Below the pieces are notes generated by a model. That model searched no databases and was not told the DNA's origin. It saw nothing but the letters and a program-made list of their open reading frames with translations. This document shows, piece after piece, positions 10,861 to 20,491 of a stretch of DNA of 64,000 nt. Each line of letters opens with the position of its first letter. The stretch's first letter is position 1. The translations under genes were made by a program, and so were the position numbers. The stretch spans positions 868,001-932,000 of the forward strand of contig OX595997.1 in assembly GCA_951394045.1 (NCBI GenBank), read 5' to 3'. Source of the DNA: Nitzschia sp. DOCU1 (Eukaryota > Bacillariophyta > Bacillariophyceae > Bacillariales > Bacillariaceae).

Positions 10861-11348
10861 ATGTTTGTTGATGACCTTGTGGCAAGTTTGTTCTATCTCA
10901 ATCTCTCACCAACATTAATAATGATCAAGATTGCCGGTTCAGTGACCTTGGGAGAGAGGATTTACTTTGGTGCCTTCTTCTTCGCTATGGTAACAGCGGG
11001 GCTTCCTATGCTCTCGAATGCTGCCACATACAACTCCAAATGAACGATTTTGGGAAGCGATTCGGGGACGACAAGGTCTACGACGTCGATAGAATGCCCT
11101 GGAGGTTAAGATACAAGTTGATTCAGGATGTTCTGGCCATGGGTACAGGAATCGTGGCGACGTGTTTGGGCGCAACTGGATCGGGTCCATTGTTGGTGAC
11201 TATTACGACTTTCGATATCTTGGGGGCCGTGACGAGCGGAATGACGGTGGCGCGAACAAAATTCAAAGAAGAGTGGATGCCAACAGCTTTGTATAGAGTG
11301 GTGGGAATGTGGGGTCTAGGTCTGTGCGTTAAGCACTTTTCTCGTTGA
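10861..11348 (+). CDS. hypothetical multi-pass membrane protein, model uncertain
   Basis: Two overlapping plus-strand frames both look like membrane protein: one ends at 11043, the other begins at 11040 and ends at 11348. Hydrophobic segments lie near codons for LVASLFYLNLS, IYFGAFFFAMV, LAMGTGIVATCL and DILGAVTSGMTV. Read directly, the first frame stops at TGA inside ATGA. A possible intron 10990-11075 (GTAACA...CAAG, 86 nt) would join ATG-codon 10987-10989 to GTC-TAC at 11076 in frame. The acceptor is weak, so a frameshift or assembly error remains possible. The first ATG is at 10861, but the frame is open back to 10640, so the true start may lie upstream after an unseen intron. I do not recognise the family. 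Confidence 0.4.
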
Positions 11349-11443
11349 ATTCCTTGGCTAGACTACCCGTGTTTGAAAATTGCACTACTCGAGGGCTAGG
11401 TAGCATTGCGTCGACAATCCTTTCGATCCCAGGGTTCACTTCG

Positions 11444-12955
11444 TCACTCTATATATCCAAAGGATCTTCTACCAGCTAGTTGTGCCATGTGTTCCATGAC
11501 TTCACTCCAAGAGGTCTTGCCCCGCAGAAGTCGTTGCGTGTCCACACTGCAAAAAATTCGCTGGTCTCTCCACAAGCGCCGCAGCTCTTGTGTATGAAGC
11601 TTCTCCTTATCTGTGTTGTTTCCGAATAAAACGCGCTCTAGTCGCAGCGACTTCTGTAGCAGCTCCTCCACATGGGATTGGTCAGGACAGTGCAGAGGAA
11701 AGTCGGCGAGTGTCATGCCCAAGGCGGATCCTTTTACGGCAAGTTGGGAGGTGAACTCTTGGCGGGTCACGTTTGGGTTTTTTCGAATCGCATCTAGCAA
11801 TAGCCCCGCCATCGCGGCATCGAAGACAATGTTGTTGTAGGCGGTAGTCATGGCGGACTGGACATTTTCTCGTGCGGCCACGGTGTTATTCAATTGGCTG
11901 AGGCCGTACTTGCATGCGTGTGGTGCATCAGGCACAATATTGCAATAAAAGGATGTCGTAAGAGACCTTTCGTCGTGTAGATTAAGTATCCTCACAGGTA
12001 TTCCGTGCCGTCGCCATGCTGGTACCGTCATATCCAAGTTAATGTACGAAATGGCGTCGCCTGTTGTGGTGGTACGATATGTGTTCACCAGTTCCCACAA
12101 TGACGTACATCTGGATCCATCCCACTGTCCTTCCGGACGATTTGGGTTGTGACAAAGCTTTTGATTAAATTCTTTTGAGACGCTCAGCAACCATTCGGCG
12201 TACCGACGATAGGTCACAACCACTAGCACATTCCACTTTTCGAAAAGGGCCGTCTTCAAAGTCTGCAGGTACATTGGGTCATTGCATATCGATATCAACA
12301 TTCGCTCGTAGCTGAATTGTTCATCAGAGATAATAACGCTAATATTGCGGGACAGGTACTCCTGATCAAATATGCACGTGCGGTTCTTCCAGCAGCCGGG
12401 CCATTCTGGAGTCAAATTCGAGAACGACGCCGATTTTATCACTTCCTTGACTTGCTGCAAACAAGCATCATTGGTGAACAATTCTGCAATTTTCGCAGGT
12501 TGACGAAGCTTTATTGGAGCATAACGTCCAAGATACACATAGTGATCCAACGTTAAGACGTCCTGCATCTTGACGGAATTCTTTTGCAGAGTGGTCGTCC
12601 CCGTTTTGGAGGGCCCGATATGCAAAATTAAATACGGCTTGCCATTCTTGGGCACTTCTCCAAGATCATCCATCACGGCTGCTTTGAATGTAGCTGCTTC
12701 ACCTCCTTTTTGGTAGGACTCTGCCAAAAGTGAGGAACATTTGGCTTGGTTGACGTGTCGCGGGGTGAAGTCGTTGCGAGCAATGTTCCACCTCTCGATA
12801 GGATCTAACAGCCAAAAGTTGACTACCAGAACAAACAACAAGAAAAAGATCGTCAACAACCGAATCAAAATTTGGCAATGCCGCATTTTGGCCCCTGAAA
12901 CACGAAGACGCGGTCGAGACTTTGATCCCGCTGGGTGTTTTCGCCTTGATGCCAT
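11444..12955 (-). CDS. type II membrane sulfotransferase-like protein
   Basis: 503 codons, ATG at 12955 chosen because codons upstream lack ATG. A short basic cytosolic tail is followed by one signal anchor (about 25-46: LIRLLTIFFLLFVLVVNFWL), then a luminal domain. The motif HIGPSKTGTTTLQ at about 118-130 is the 5'-phosphosulfate-binding loop of sulfotransferases (PKTGTT type). The predicted topology is that of Golgi sulfotransferases that move sulfate from PAPS to glycans. Diatoms have many such genes, and sulfated polysaccharide synthesis is the likely role. Several N-glycosylation sequons (for example NITVIIS-type NxS/T sites near 205-215) agree with a luminal domain. The acceptor substrate cannot be told. 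Confidence 0.75.
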   Translation of the reverse strand: MASRRKHPAGSKSRPRLRVSGAKMRHCQILIRLLTIFFLLFVLVVNFWLLDPIERWNIARNDFTPRHVNQAKCSSLLAESYQKGGEAATFKAAVMDDLGEVPKNGKPYLILHIGPSKTGTTTLQKNSVKMQDVLTLDHYVYLGRYAPIKLRQPAKIAELFTNDACLQQVKEVIKSASFSNLTPEWPGCWKNRTCIFDQEYLSRNISVIISDEQFSYERMLISICNDPMYLQTLKTALFEKWNVLVVVTYRRYAEWLLSVSKEFNQKLCHNPNRPEGQWDGSRCTSLWELVNTYRTTTTGDAISYINLDMTVPAWRRHGIPVRILNLHDERSLTTSFYCNIVPDAPHACKYGLSQLNNTVAARENVQSAMTTAYNNIVFDAAMAGLLLDAIRKNPNVTRQEFTSQLAVKGSALGMTLADFPLHCPDQSHVEELLQKSLRLERVLFGNNTDKEKLHTQELRRLWRDQRIFCSVDTQRLLRGKTSWSEVMEHMAQLAGRRSFGYIE

Positions 12956-13381
12956 CGCGTGAGCCTTCGCCCATATCTCACTCGCCACACTGATACGTTA
13001 ACCAGTACAAATTTGCAGCAAACACTTCCACGACATTTATGTTCATCAATTGCAACAAAGTAGCGAAATCGTCATCGTCGGCTGGAAACTATTGCAAATC
13101 TTTTTCCCGCCAAAAAACTGTGAGTGCGGGGTGGTCGATTGAGTCCAGCCTTGGTGGCAGGAGGACGGACGGCGGGTCGACGAGGAGCTCGCCTCGCTAT
13201 CGTGCAAGGGACAAATTACCGAATTGGAACTTTGCGCTCTACTAGAGTAGAAAGGAGCATCATGCTATTCTATGCCAGTCACTAGCCATTCTTAAAACTT
13301 TAATTGGTTTTTAAAATGAAACAGCCAAGACCCCACCATCGCCCCATATAGCTAAGCACGCTGTGGCTACGAGAGTCACGA
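12956..13381. other. intergenic stretch
   Basis: About 425 bp with no supported gene; it holds the sulfotransferase promoter and the 3' UTR of the following minus-strand gene. Confidence 0.4.
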
Positions 13382-14548
13382 CTATTCGTCTGCTTCCCAC
13401 CCGAAATCATCAGCATAGTCTTCAAGATTGTATGGCTCATACCAAAGCTTGTCATCCTCTTCCCATGGATCAGGACATTCGTCCTCGTCATCCTCGTCAT
13501 CGGTCTGGGCTTTCGGTCCTTCTCCTTTCATGGGTTGGCAGGAGTCCTTCTTGCAAAATTTCTCATTGCGAATAAAACCTTTGTAGGGATGCATATAGAA
13601 AGGATGTTCATCCGCCATGCTGTGTTTCCAACGCTCCCACATAAGTCTATCCTTGCCTCCGATATAAATTGACATTACGGCCTCGGGCGTTTCGCTTTTT
13701 CCAGTGTCTGTCGCATGCCAGAATCCTCCAGCAAAACCCATTGCTTTCCCCATTTTATAATAGTACTTTCGAACTTTGTCATCCCAATCATAATATACAA
13801 GGTTGATGTTATTGTCGTTCTGAAGTGGGATCAATACTGTCATGACTTGGGTGTGGCATTTAGTCGGCCAATCAAGATGCCAGAAATGCTCAATGCTGTT
13901 CCCTCTTGTAATAAACTGCCAACCGTACACGATTACTTCATCTGCGTCAATCCAACTTCCTTTGAAGTACTCTTTTATACCTGTTTTGTCAATGTGGTCC
14001 ACGTATTTTTGGTAGGTCTTTAAGTTTCGTTCCGTGTACCTTGGAGTGTCAACACGAAAAAAGACAATGTTGGGTAAATTCATGTTCGTGGTGCTCGCCA
14101 TATTCTCAATTTGTAGTACACCACATTCTTACCATGCAATGTCGCTGTTTTCTTCATCCTGTCTCCATGTTTCTTCCTTGTAGGGCTTGTAGCAGCAGAT
14201 GTCTTCGGTCGAGTAGCCCAGATTCGCCAAAATGTCCTTTTCGTAGTCGGCTTTGATAGCCAGCACCACATCCATTGGCACGTCAATCTCCACCGCATTC
14301 ATGGCCCACAGCTCTTCATTGAAAATACCATCCGGGCATCGAGTCGAGTGTTTGCTGATATCGACACCAATAATCTCGGACGAGACGTTGCCCAGCCATG
14401 ATTCACTGAAACATTCTTGTGGCGAGACCAAATCTCCCTTCCAAATCGCCTCCATGGTGGAACTTATTGTTCTTTCCCGGGATTGTACACCACCCAGAAC
14501 GAGTAGAAGGATCAATATCCTATTAGAGACTTGCATCGTCGAATCCAT
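13382..14548 (-). CDS. secreted protein with a possible 2OG-Fe(II) oxygenase-like core, model uncertain
   Basis: Two minus-strand coding blocks: 14548-14133 starts with a clean signal peptide (ATG 14548, hydrophobic core LILLLVLGG), and 14093 or 14101 to 13382 holds the core. The only good donor is GTAAGA at 14132; joining in frame needs an acceptor at 14094, a 39-nt intron, far shorter than others here. The joined product would be 375 residues. Alternatively they are two genes, the second starting at ATG 14101. The core has WHLDWP (HxD), a run of beta-like strands (MTVLIPLQ, NLVYYDWD), then GGFWHATD with a second histidine, an order that fits the HxD...H iron triad of 2OG oxygenases. That function is inference. 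The C-terminus is strongly acidic. Confidence 0.5.
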
Positions 14549-14678
14549 ATTATCAAGGGATGGATGTGATGTCCTTTCCCATGGAATGACCATTCTGGTC
14601 GGTGGGTGTGTTCTTGGTTTTTGAGAGAGAGAGAGAGAGAGAGAGAGGAGTTCGTGTTTGTTCGACGAACAATTGAAA
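14549..14678. promoter_or_regulatory. 130-bp divergent spacer with GA repeat
   Basis: Very short shared upstream region of the minus-strand secreted protein gene and the plus-strand aldo/keto reductase. It contains a perfect GA run. Confidence 0.4.
14623..14648. repeat. (GA)n microsatellite
   Basis: About 13 perfect GA units in the divergent spacer. It could act as a GAGA-type promoter element or be neutral. Confidence 0.9.
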
Positions 14679-16220
14679 ATGACTAATTCGATCGCCAAAT
14701 CCTTCCAGTCATATTATTCGAATCGTTCGTGTTTTCCTTCGATTCAGTCTTGGGAAGAAACGGGTGCTTGTTCTCTCCGCGTCGTCAATTTTCGGCCACA
14801 TGCGTCACTCTACGGTAGTTGCAATGACCATTTTGGTCATGTCGCCAATGCCATTGTGTTCATGGCAACTCCCAAATTGTGGAAAGCAAATGCTAAAACA
14901 GCGAATAAGCTAGCAAAGAAAATGGCATCCCCAGCAGAAGAGCAGCAAGCGACAAAGGTGCCTCGTCGACCGTTCGGCACTGCACTGTCCAATGACCGAT
15001 TACCCGCGACACTTCCAATGGTCGGGCTCGGATGCTCGTCATTCTCCACCTTTTTTTGGACAGCCGACGATCACGACGCGAACACGCCAGTAACAGTCGA
15101 TAACATCACCAAGGATCATCCAAAAGTCCAAGAATGGATTGAAACAATACGATACGCCGTCGTGGAGTGTGGTGTAACTCTTTTGGATACAGCTCCCTGG
15201 TACGGACACGGAACGTCGGAAGTGGTGATTGGTTTCGCCTTGGAGCAGCATGCCGAATTGCGGAATATCCGGGCCAATATGACCATCAACACCAAAGTAG
15301 GGCGATACGAGGCGGATCCGTTGAAACAATTTGATTTTTCTCGTGATACTACTATCCAATCGATACAACGATCTTTGCAACGACTTCAATGCCACTACAT
15401 TGACGTTCTACAACTGCATGATCCCGAGTTTGCTCCGTCTCTTGACTTGTTAATGAACGAAACTATCCCGGCTATGATGTTTGCGCAAGAACAGGGATGG
15501 TGCAGAGCGTTGGGTATGACTGGGTACCCGCTACAAGTACAGTATCAAATTTTGCAAAAGTCACTGCAAGTCTTTGGCAAGAATATTTGGGATCAAGCCT
15601 TGACGTATGGTCATTTTAATCTGCACAATACGCGATTGACAAGTCTACCCATTGGAGAGCACGAATCATTCGCCTCGTATTGCAAGACACACAATATGGG
15701 TCTCTTAGCGGCAGCACCCTTATCCATGGGTCTTTTGACGCCTCCCAACGCCGACGGCACGTTGACCCTGGCGGATTGGCATCCCGCCTGTGCCGAATTA
15801 AAAGAGGCTTGCCGACAAGCATCACTATTGTGTCAAAAGGAGGGTGTCAATCTAGCCACCTTGGCCACGGTCTTTGCTCTGAGTAATCCTCAAATTGCGT
15901 CGACAATTATTGGTTGTAAAAGTGTCGCAGAAGTTCAACGAGCTGCCGACGTGGCGAAACGATATCATCATCATGACGCTACAACATCAACAAACAATGA
16001 CAGCGAGGTGACAAATACTATCATGACTTTTGCGGAGCAAAAAGTCTTACAACAACTCCAAGATCCCACACAAGGACCTTTTGCCAATGTTTGGAAAAAC
16101 GATTTGCACCATTGGGATGGGATTGGTGGCGCGCAAGAGTTTTGGAAGGAGATACCATCCGTAAAGGCGGAACACTGGCACGATCGAACCATAATATCAC
16201 CAAAGGGAGATGCTAAGTAA
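14679..16220 (+). CDS. aldo/keto reductase (L-galactose dehydrogenase-like)
   Basis: 513 codons from the first ATG at 14679; an internal ATG at 14862 (MATPKLWK, 452 residues) is an equally good start and would leave a longer 5' UTR. The catalytic tetrad is complete: D170 (LLDTAPWYG), Y175, K206 (INTKVGRY) and H247 (LQLHDPEF), counted from 14679. The TIIGCKS stretch near the end is the usual NADP-binding C-terminal part. The overall layout, with LPMVGLGCS at the first strand, is closest to the L-galactose/D-arabinose dehydrogenase branch, enzymes that supply the lactone for ascorbate synthesis; that substrate is inference. The N-terminal 61 residues have no clear targeting signal. Confidence 0.85.
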   Translation: MTNSIAKSFQSYYSNRSCFPSIQSWEETGACSLRVVNFRPHASLYGSCNDHFGHVANAIVFMATPKLWKANAKTANKLAKKMASPAEEQQATKVPRRPFGTALSNDRLPATLPMVGLGCSSFSTFFWTADDHDANTPVTVDNITKDHPKVQEWIETIRYAVVECGVTLLDTAPWYGHGTSEVVIGFALEQHAELRNIRANMTINTKVGRYEADPLKQFDFSRDTTIQSIQRSLQRLQCHYIDVLQLHDPEFAPSLDLLMNETIPAMMFAQEQGWCRALGMTGYPLQVQYQILQKSLQVFGKNIWDQALTYGHFNLHNTRLTSLPIGEHESFASYCKTHNMGLLAAAPLSMGLLTPPNADGTLTLADWHPACAELKEACRQASLLCQKEGVNLATLATVFALSNPQIASTIIGCKSVAEVQRAADVAKRYHHHDATTSTNNDSEVTNTIMTFAEQKVLQQLQDPTQGPFANVWKNDLHHWDGIGGAQEFWKEIPSVKAEHWHDRTIISPKGDAK

Positions 16221-16639
16221 TCTCCCTGTTGTGTGGTTGAATAGTTGCTACCCAAGCCATGAAACAGCCGAAAGAAAGGCACGTCGGAGGATGATCCCTT
16301 CGAAGGTCGAATGCATTGCCAACGCAAAGATTTAAACACAAAGTCCATTTGCCAACTAAACGAACCGTTCACCAAACACGTCAAGTGTACTACAAAACGA
16401 GTGGGAGCCAGGAAGCTGGAACCACCAAGAAAACAATTGGAAAACGAGTCCTACGGCACCTATCGGAGCACCTTCTCGAGTGGCGGATAACAAGGCAGCA
16501 CACGACCAGTTGTGATTTGCAGTAACCTTGCGGGAAAGGAAATCGGCAAGATGTGTCTTATTGTTTTATTCAAGGAGAGTCAGGGAGTTGCGCTTCGTGT
16601 TAAGCTTCGGCGGCTGTGAGTGGCAGCGTTGCAACCCGC
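16221..16639. other. convergent intergenic region
   Basis: About 420 bp between convergent stops; no gene seen. Confidence 0.4.
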
Positions 16640-17587
16640 CTAGGCAAGGAGGAATCCTGTCGCGAAAAGAGCGGATATGGCCATATGGATGTATTGTGTG
16701 CGAGGATTATCATCCATGAGTTTCCACGTCTTGTCCCTCCACGCCATGTCGGCCAAGAGAAAGATCCATAGCAAGCACGTGTATCCAGCAGCGCGAGTTG
16801 GAACCACCCCCATGGCAAGGGATCCCATGAGCAATGCACTGGTAGCCACTTCATTTCCAAGAGCTTTACCCAATGCCTGAGGTTTATTTCCAAACTTGGT
16901 CACGCCCAAGAATTTTTGCAATGCGTTTCTGGGAGAAAATACCAAGAACAGTCCTTTAAACATTGAAACCGTCGAGAAAATCTTCCAAGTTTTTGGCGCC
17001 ACGTCGAGGCCTTTAAGCAGAGAAAAGGTACACCAGCATCCCATGATGGTATTGATCACTAGAAATGGCGTCCTCTGATAGAATGCCAGCAACCAGAAAA
17101 AGAATAGCAGTCGAGGTATCAATCCAATTGCTACAGCGAATGGAAGTGTCTCTTGTAGAACGATAGAAAGATAGACCGTCAATGCCACACCGATAGAGAC
17201 GCAACCGATCGATCGCATTAAAATAGCACTCAACTTGGCGTCATCGGGTTCTGACGATGGTGCCAACTTGTAGACTTGTCGAAGGACTGCGTTGGGACTG
17301 ACGATCAGAAAGGCACCATTCAAGCCCAAGAAGGCGGAGGTGGCAGTCGCCGTGGTCGTTGCCACATTGAATCCACCACGGGGGATAGCGAGTGCAGTAG
17401 TCTGGGCAGAAGAGGAATGAGCACGAGATGCCTTTTTCCGAAGACCATTGCCTAATGTCCAATCTCTCGTGACACGATCATTTTGAAGACGCCAAGTAGA
17501 CGCCAAACAGTGTGGGGTCAAAATGATCCAAAACACCAGCAGAACGGACCACCACCGAACTTGGATCGAATTGCAACTTTTCGGCAT
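16640..17587 (-). CDS. multi-pass membrane protein with signal sequence, unknown function
   Basis: 315 codons, single exon, ATG at 17587. An N-terminal signal-like segment (about 12-30) is followed by a short basic linker and an AIPRGG motif; AxPRGG near a cleavage site is common in diatom secretory and plastid precursors. After it come about seven hydrophobic segments: near 84-100, 120-145, 150-170, 175-190, 205-220, 248-275 and 298-314. There are no catalytic motifs I know. The two halves show a similar rhythm (FLIVSPNAVLRQ and FLVFSPRNALQKF, each followed by a polar linker), which suggests an internal duplication of a three-helix unit. It is probably a diatom-specific membrane protein; localisation and role are open. 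Confidence 0.6.
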   Translation of the reverse strand: MPKSCNSIQVRWWSVLLVFWIILTPHCLASTWRLQNDRVTRDWTLGNGLRKKASRAHSSSAQTTALAIPRGGFNVATTTATATSAFLGLNGAFLIVSPNAVLRQVYKLAPSSEPDDAKLSAILMRSIGCVSIGVALTVYLSIVLQETLPFAVAIGLIPRLLFFFWLLAFYQRTPFLVINTIMGCWCTFSLLKGLDVAPKTWKIFSTVSMFKGLFLVFSPRNALQKFLGVTKFGNKPQALGKALGNEVATSALLMGSLAMGVVPTRAAGYTCLLWIFLLADMAWRDKTWKLMDDNPRTQYIHMAISALFATGFLLA

Positions 17588-18186
17588 GCTGAATCAAATC
17601 TTTGTTGAGATATCGATCAGCATTTCAAAGCATCGAGGCCACTGACCCTCAATGGCATCATCCCATCAGTTGGATTATTGCGGCGGCATCAAGCATCGGA
17701 AAGATACCGGTAGATCCGGGTCTGTTCGCATAGAAAACTGCGACGTCCGTTTTTCGACCGTACTGTACGTTCGACTGGATTGATTTCTTCATTCGAACCT
17801 TCCGAGCGCTTGCGTCATGCGTACCAGTACAACTGCCCTTTTCCTGGCGACAAACCGCAGCAACTCCAATCGAAGTGTACGAATACGAGGTTTCTGCTTC
17901 CGGTTGGGCCTTCTCAGAATGTCCATCGGCATAAGTGTTCGCCGTCGTTCGTGTCTGTTTTAGGCAGGGCCGGCGGTTCGCTGCTTCGCGACGTGATGAC
18001 AGATGAAAATCCCATTAATATTATGCCTCTGAGAAATGCACCATGGGAATAATTTTTGGTGCTTGATCGTAATCGAACATTTTATGAGCGACCATTCACC
18101 TCTAAACCTCATGCAGCGTTGGGATCATCCCTTTTGAACAACTTTATCCCAGGTAACAACGTGCTGTATCCCGGAGTTGATTGATA
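17588..18186. other. divergent intergenic region
   Basis: About 600 bp between divergent starts; no supported gene. Promoters of both neighbours must lie here. Confidence 0.4.
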
Positions 18187-20073
18187 ATGCCGCCGCATAA
18201 ACAGCTCATACTGTTGGATGAAGTGGCTCTGAACGAAGCCCTTCGGAGAAAGGGCTCACAACGGCCCGAGGATGATGGAGATGAAGTTCTTTCTTTGAGT
18301 CGAAGCAACAACCCCGCTCCCATTCCCATATCAAGCCCTGTCCGCCGTAGCACTTATCTAATGGAACCGGAAACGATACGAAAGCGTCAGCGGGGAGCCG
18401 GACCCTTGCTGCTCGACGAAAACGGGCTCCAGCGGGCGCTGAAGGCCAAGGCAGAAAAGCGAAAAGTCGCTCAGGAGTCCGCGGACCGTCGAAAACTAGC
18501 ACTCAGTAGTATGGACCGCATGATCGACTCCTTCAGTGGAGTACCGGCCACAAGTGAGAAGTATCCCAAAGTCTTTATTGAGAACAAAATGGCCTTTAAT
18601 AAAAACCAAAGGAAGCCCGATGAGACTTCATCGACAGGCATCCCTAAGGATACGATGTCTACTAAAAGATCATCGATATCAGAGTTGTATCCAGCCAAGC
18701 CGGTCAGTCCTAACCGAGTGCAAAAGAAAGTCATTTCCAAGCCGCCGTTGGCCAGTGCTTCCTCTGTCAGGTCGGTGTCATCGAAAAAGGCAACATCATC
18801 TCAACCAAAGCCCAAAGGAGCCGCACCAGTGAGGAATTCCAGTCAATTGGACTCTTCGTCTGTAGCGTCCAGTATTCATATGGATGAATCGAACCGAACT
18901 GCGACAAGCAAGGTGATCATCAAAAAGAAATCGGCTCGAAAAGTGAAGAAAACGAGAGCGGATGGATCAGCTAGTACGGCCAAAGGCGACGTAGCTACCC
19001 AAATTCCCTTGGTGCCTTTGGAAGATGTGGTGGCATCTCTTCCTGTCTGGACAGGCAAGAAGACTCCGTCTAGCCGGAAAATCGATCAGTCCTCACCGGC
19101 TGCTGCGTTAGAGTCAAATGAAGGAAACGCGCCACCGGCTGCTGCGCTAGAGTCAAATGAAGGAAACGCGCCACCGCCCGCCCCTTTAATTAGAATGACC
19201 AAGAAAACACCAGCTGCTGGGAGCAGTAGAAAAGGGGAAGAAGGTTTATCGAAAAGGCCACCGTCAAAACTCCGCATCGTCAAAGAATTCACGGCCAAAC
19301 GCAGTTCGGACAGTGTCTCAACTCTGGAGGACCCTAGCGTCGTCTCGAATGTATCGGACCAGTTTGAGTTGGAACCAACATCCAATCACAGTATAGTGAA
19401 CCCCACGTCCAATCACAACAGCCAATCCATTTCTTTTCGCAAACAAAAGCCGTTTAGCTGGACGTCCAATAACACTCAACAACTTTCTTTTCGGAAGCAG
19501 CAGCCCTACAGCTGGAGTATTCGAAACGAGGTGCACACCGGGTTTGCTCCAAACGAATACATCACGAAAGAGACCATGACTGATTTTACCGAAAATTTAG
19601 GCGGCGTCGAGACTGTTAAGACTACAACGAAAGTATTTTTTGACAAGGCCAAGAATGACCCTGAGTTGAAAGGCTTCTTTCAAACGACTAAGTGGGAGCA
19701 TGTGCGCAATGAATTCATCATTCTGGCGAACCTCGAGGTTCCCCAAAGCTTTGATGAACGCATCAAGGGGGTGCTGGAGCATCATTGCAAGTTTCTCGAG
19801 AATGGTGCCGATATGGAGCGCCTCGTCACTATTTGGGAATCTGCCATTGAATCGACTTGGCTGGACCATCAGATGGACGACGCTCGGCAGTTAATCGTCG
19901 GACCGTCGCGGGTTATCTTCAATCTCAGGGCGTTAGAACGCCACTATGCTATGCATCTTAAGGCGGTACGTGCAGCGAGTCGCGAGTCAAAAAAAGAGGT
20001 AAAAAGCAATGATTCGACGGCGTCTTCCCGCTCTGGGGGCATTTTGGGACGACTACGAAGAAGGGGTCAATAA
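18187..20073 (+). CDS. long disordered protein with C-terminal truncated-haemoglobin-like domain
   Basis: 628 codons, ATG 18187, single exon. Residues about 1-450 are Ser/Lys/Pro-rich and disordered. They contain two copies of an LLDE-x2-L-x2-AL-x-K motif (near 9-25 and 76-92), a 13-residue tandem repeat and two SFRKQ-x-P-x-SW repeats. Residues about 460-600 resemble a truncated (2/2) globin: an N-LGG-x-ETV start, then VFFDKAKNDPELKGFF (helices A-B and CD region), a helix with an EHHCKFL stretch where the proximal histidine would sit, and a final helix near IWESAIEST. The family binds haem for O2/NO chemistry, but glycine motifs are weak, so haem binding is uncertain. A basic tail (residues about 600-628) follows. 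Confidence 0.65.
   Translation: MPPHKQLILLDEVALNEALRRKGSQRPEDDGDEVLSLSRSNNPAPIPISSPVRRSTYLMEPETIRKRQRGAGPLLLDENGLQRALKAKAEKRKVAQESADRRKLALSSMDRMIDSFSGVPATSEKYPKVFIENKMAFNKNQRKPDETSSTGIPKDTMSTKRSSISELYPAKPVSPNRVQKKVISKPPLASASSVRSVSSKKATSSQPKPKGAAPVRNSSQLDSSSVASSIHMDESNRTATSKVIIKKKSARKVKKTRADGSASTAKGDVATQIPLVPLEDVVASLPVWTGKKTPSSRKIDQSSPAAALESNEGNAPPAAALESNEGNAPPPAPLIRMTKKTPAAGSSRKGEEGLSKRPPSKLRIVKEFTAKRSSDSVSTLEDPSVVSNVSDQFELEPTSNHSIVNPTSNHNSQSISFRKQKPFSWTSNNTQQLSFRKQQPYSWSIRNEVHTGFAPNEYITKETMTDFTENLGGVETVKTTTKVFFDKAKNDPELKGFFQTTKWEHVRNEFIILANLEVPQSFDERIKGVLEHHCKFLENGADMERLVTIWESAIESTWLDHQMDDARQLIVGPSRVIFNLRALERHYAMHLKAVRAASRESKKEVKSNDSTASSRSGGILGRLRRRGQ
19096..19173 (+). repeat. 39-bp tandem repeat, two copies, in coding sequence
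   Basis: Two direct copies of 39 bp (one mismatch) encode a 13-residue unit PPAAALESNEGNA inside the disordered part of the globin-like protein. The in-frame period suggests slippage tolerated by the protein. Confidence 0.9.
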
Positions 20074-20491
20074 ACTTGCGTGGCACCTTGGTAGAACGGA
20101 GTCGATACTGTTGTACCGACTCTAAGCTGGGAAATAGCTATTGCTAGGTTGCTATTAGTAGTGGTTGTTGTAGCTGATAGTTGGGAGGCTGCGCTGGCTT
20201 CAGCGGAAAATCAAATGATTGAACGGTCTCACCCACCGCCTTCTAGTAGTAGCAGATGGTCGAAATCTTGGCGTTACCTATTCTCTTACTATGTACACTG
20301 AAAAGGTACCCTAGCAGGTACGCACATACCGGGTGCGATGAATCTTGGGATGAATCAATGTGTGGCACGCGCGCCAAATCTGTATCCAGCTGGGCCAACG
20401 GCGTTGTACGCACGGGTGTCGAGGTTGGACCTCCATCGTGCCACATAAACCAAAAATTCCCGCTGCAAACGAGAAGACGACTCCAACCACC
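20074..20491. other. intergenic region; left edge of the segmental array
   Basis: About 420 bp without a gene. From about 20337 it becomes recognisably similar to 32002, 37364 and 42726, marking the left edge of array unit 1. Confidence 0.5.

Noticed and set aside
11040..11043. Bacterial-style ATGA translational coupling
   Set aside because: The window is eukaryotic nuclear DNA with introns; frameshift or intron is more likely than an operon.
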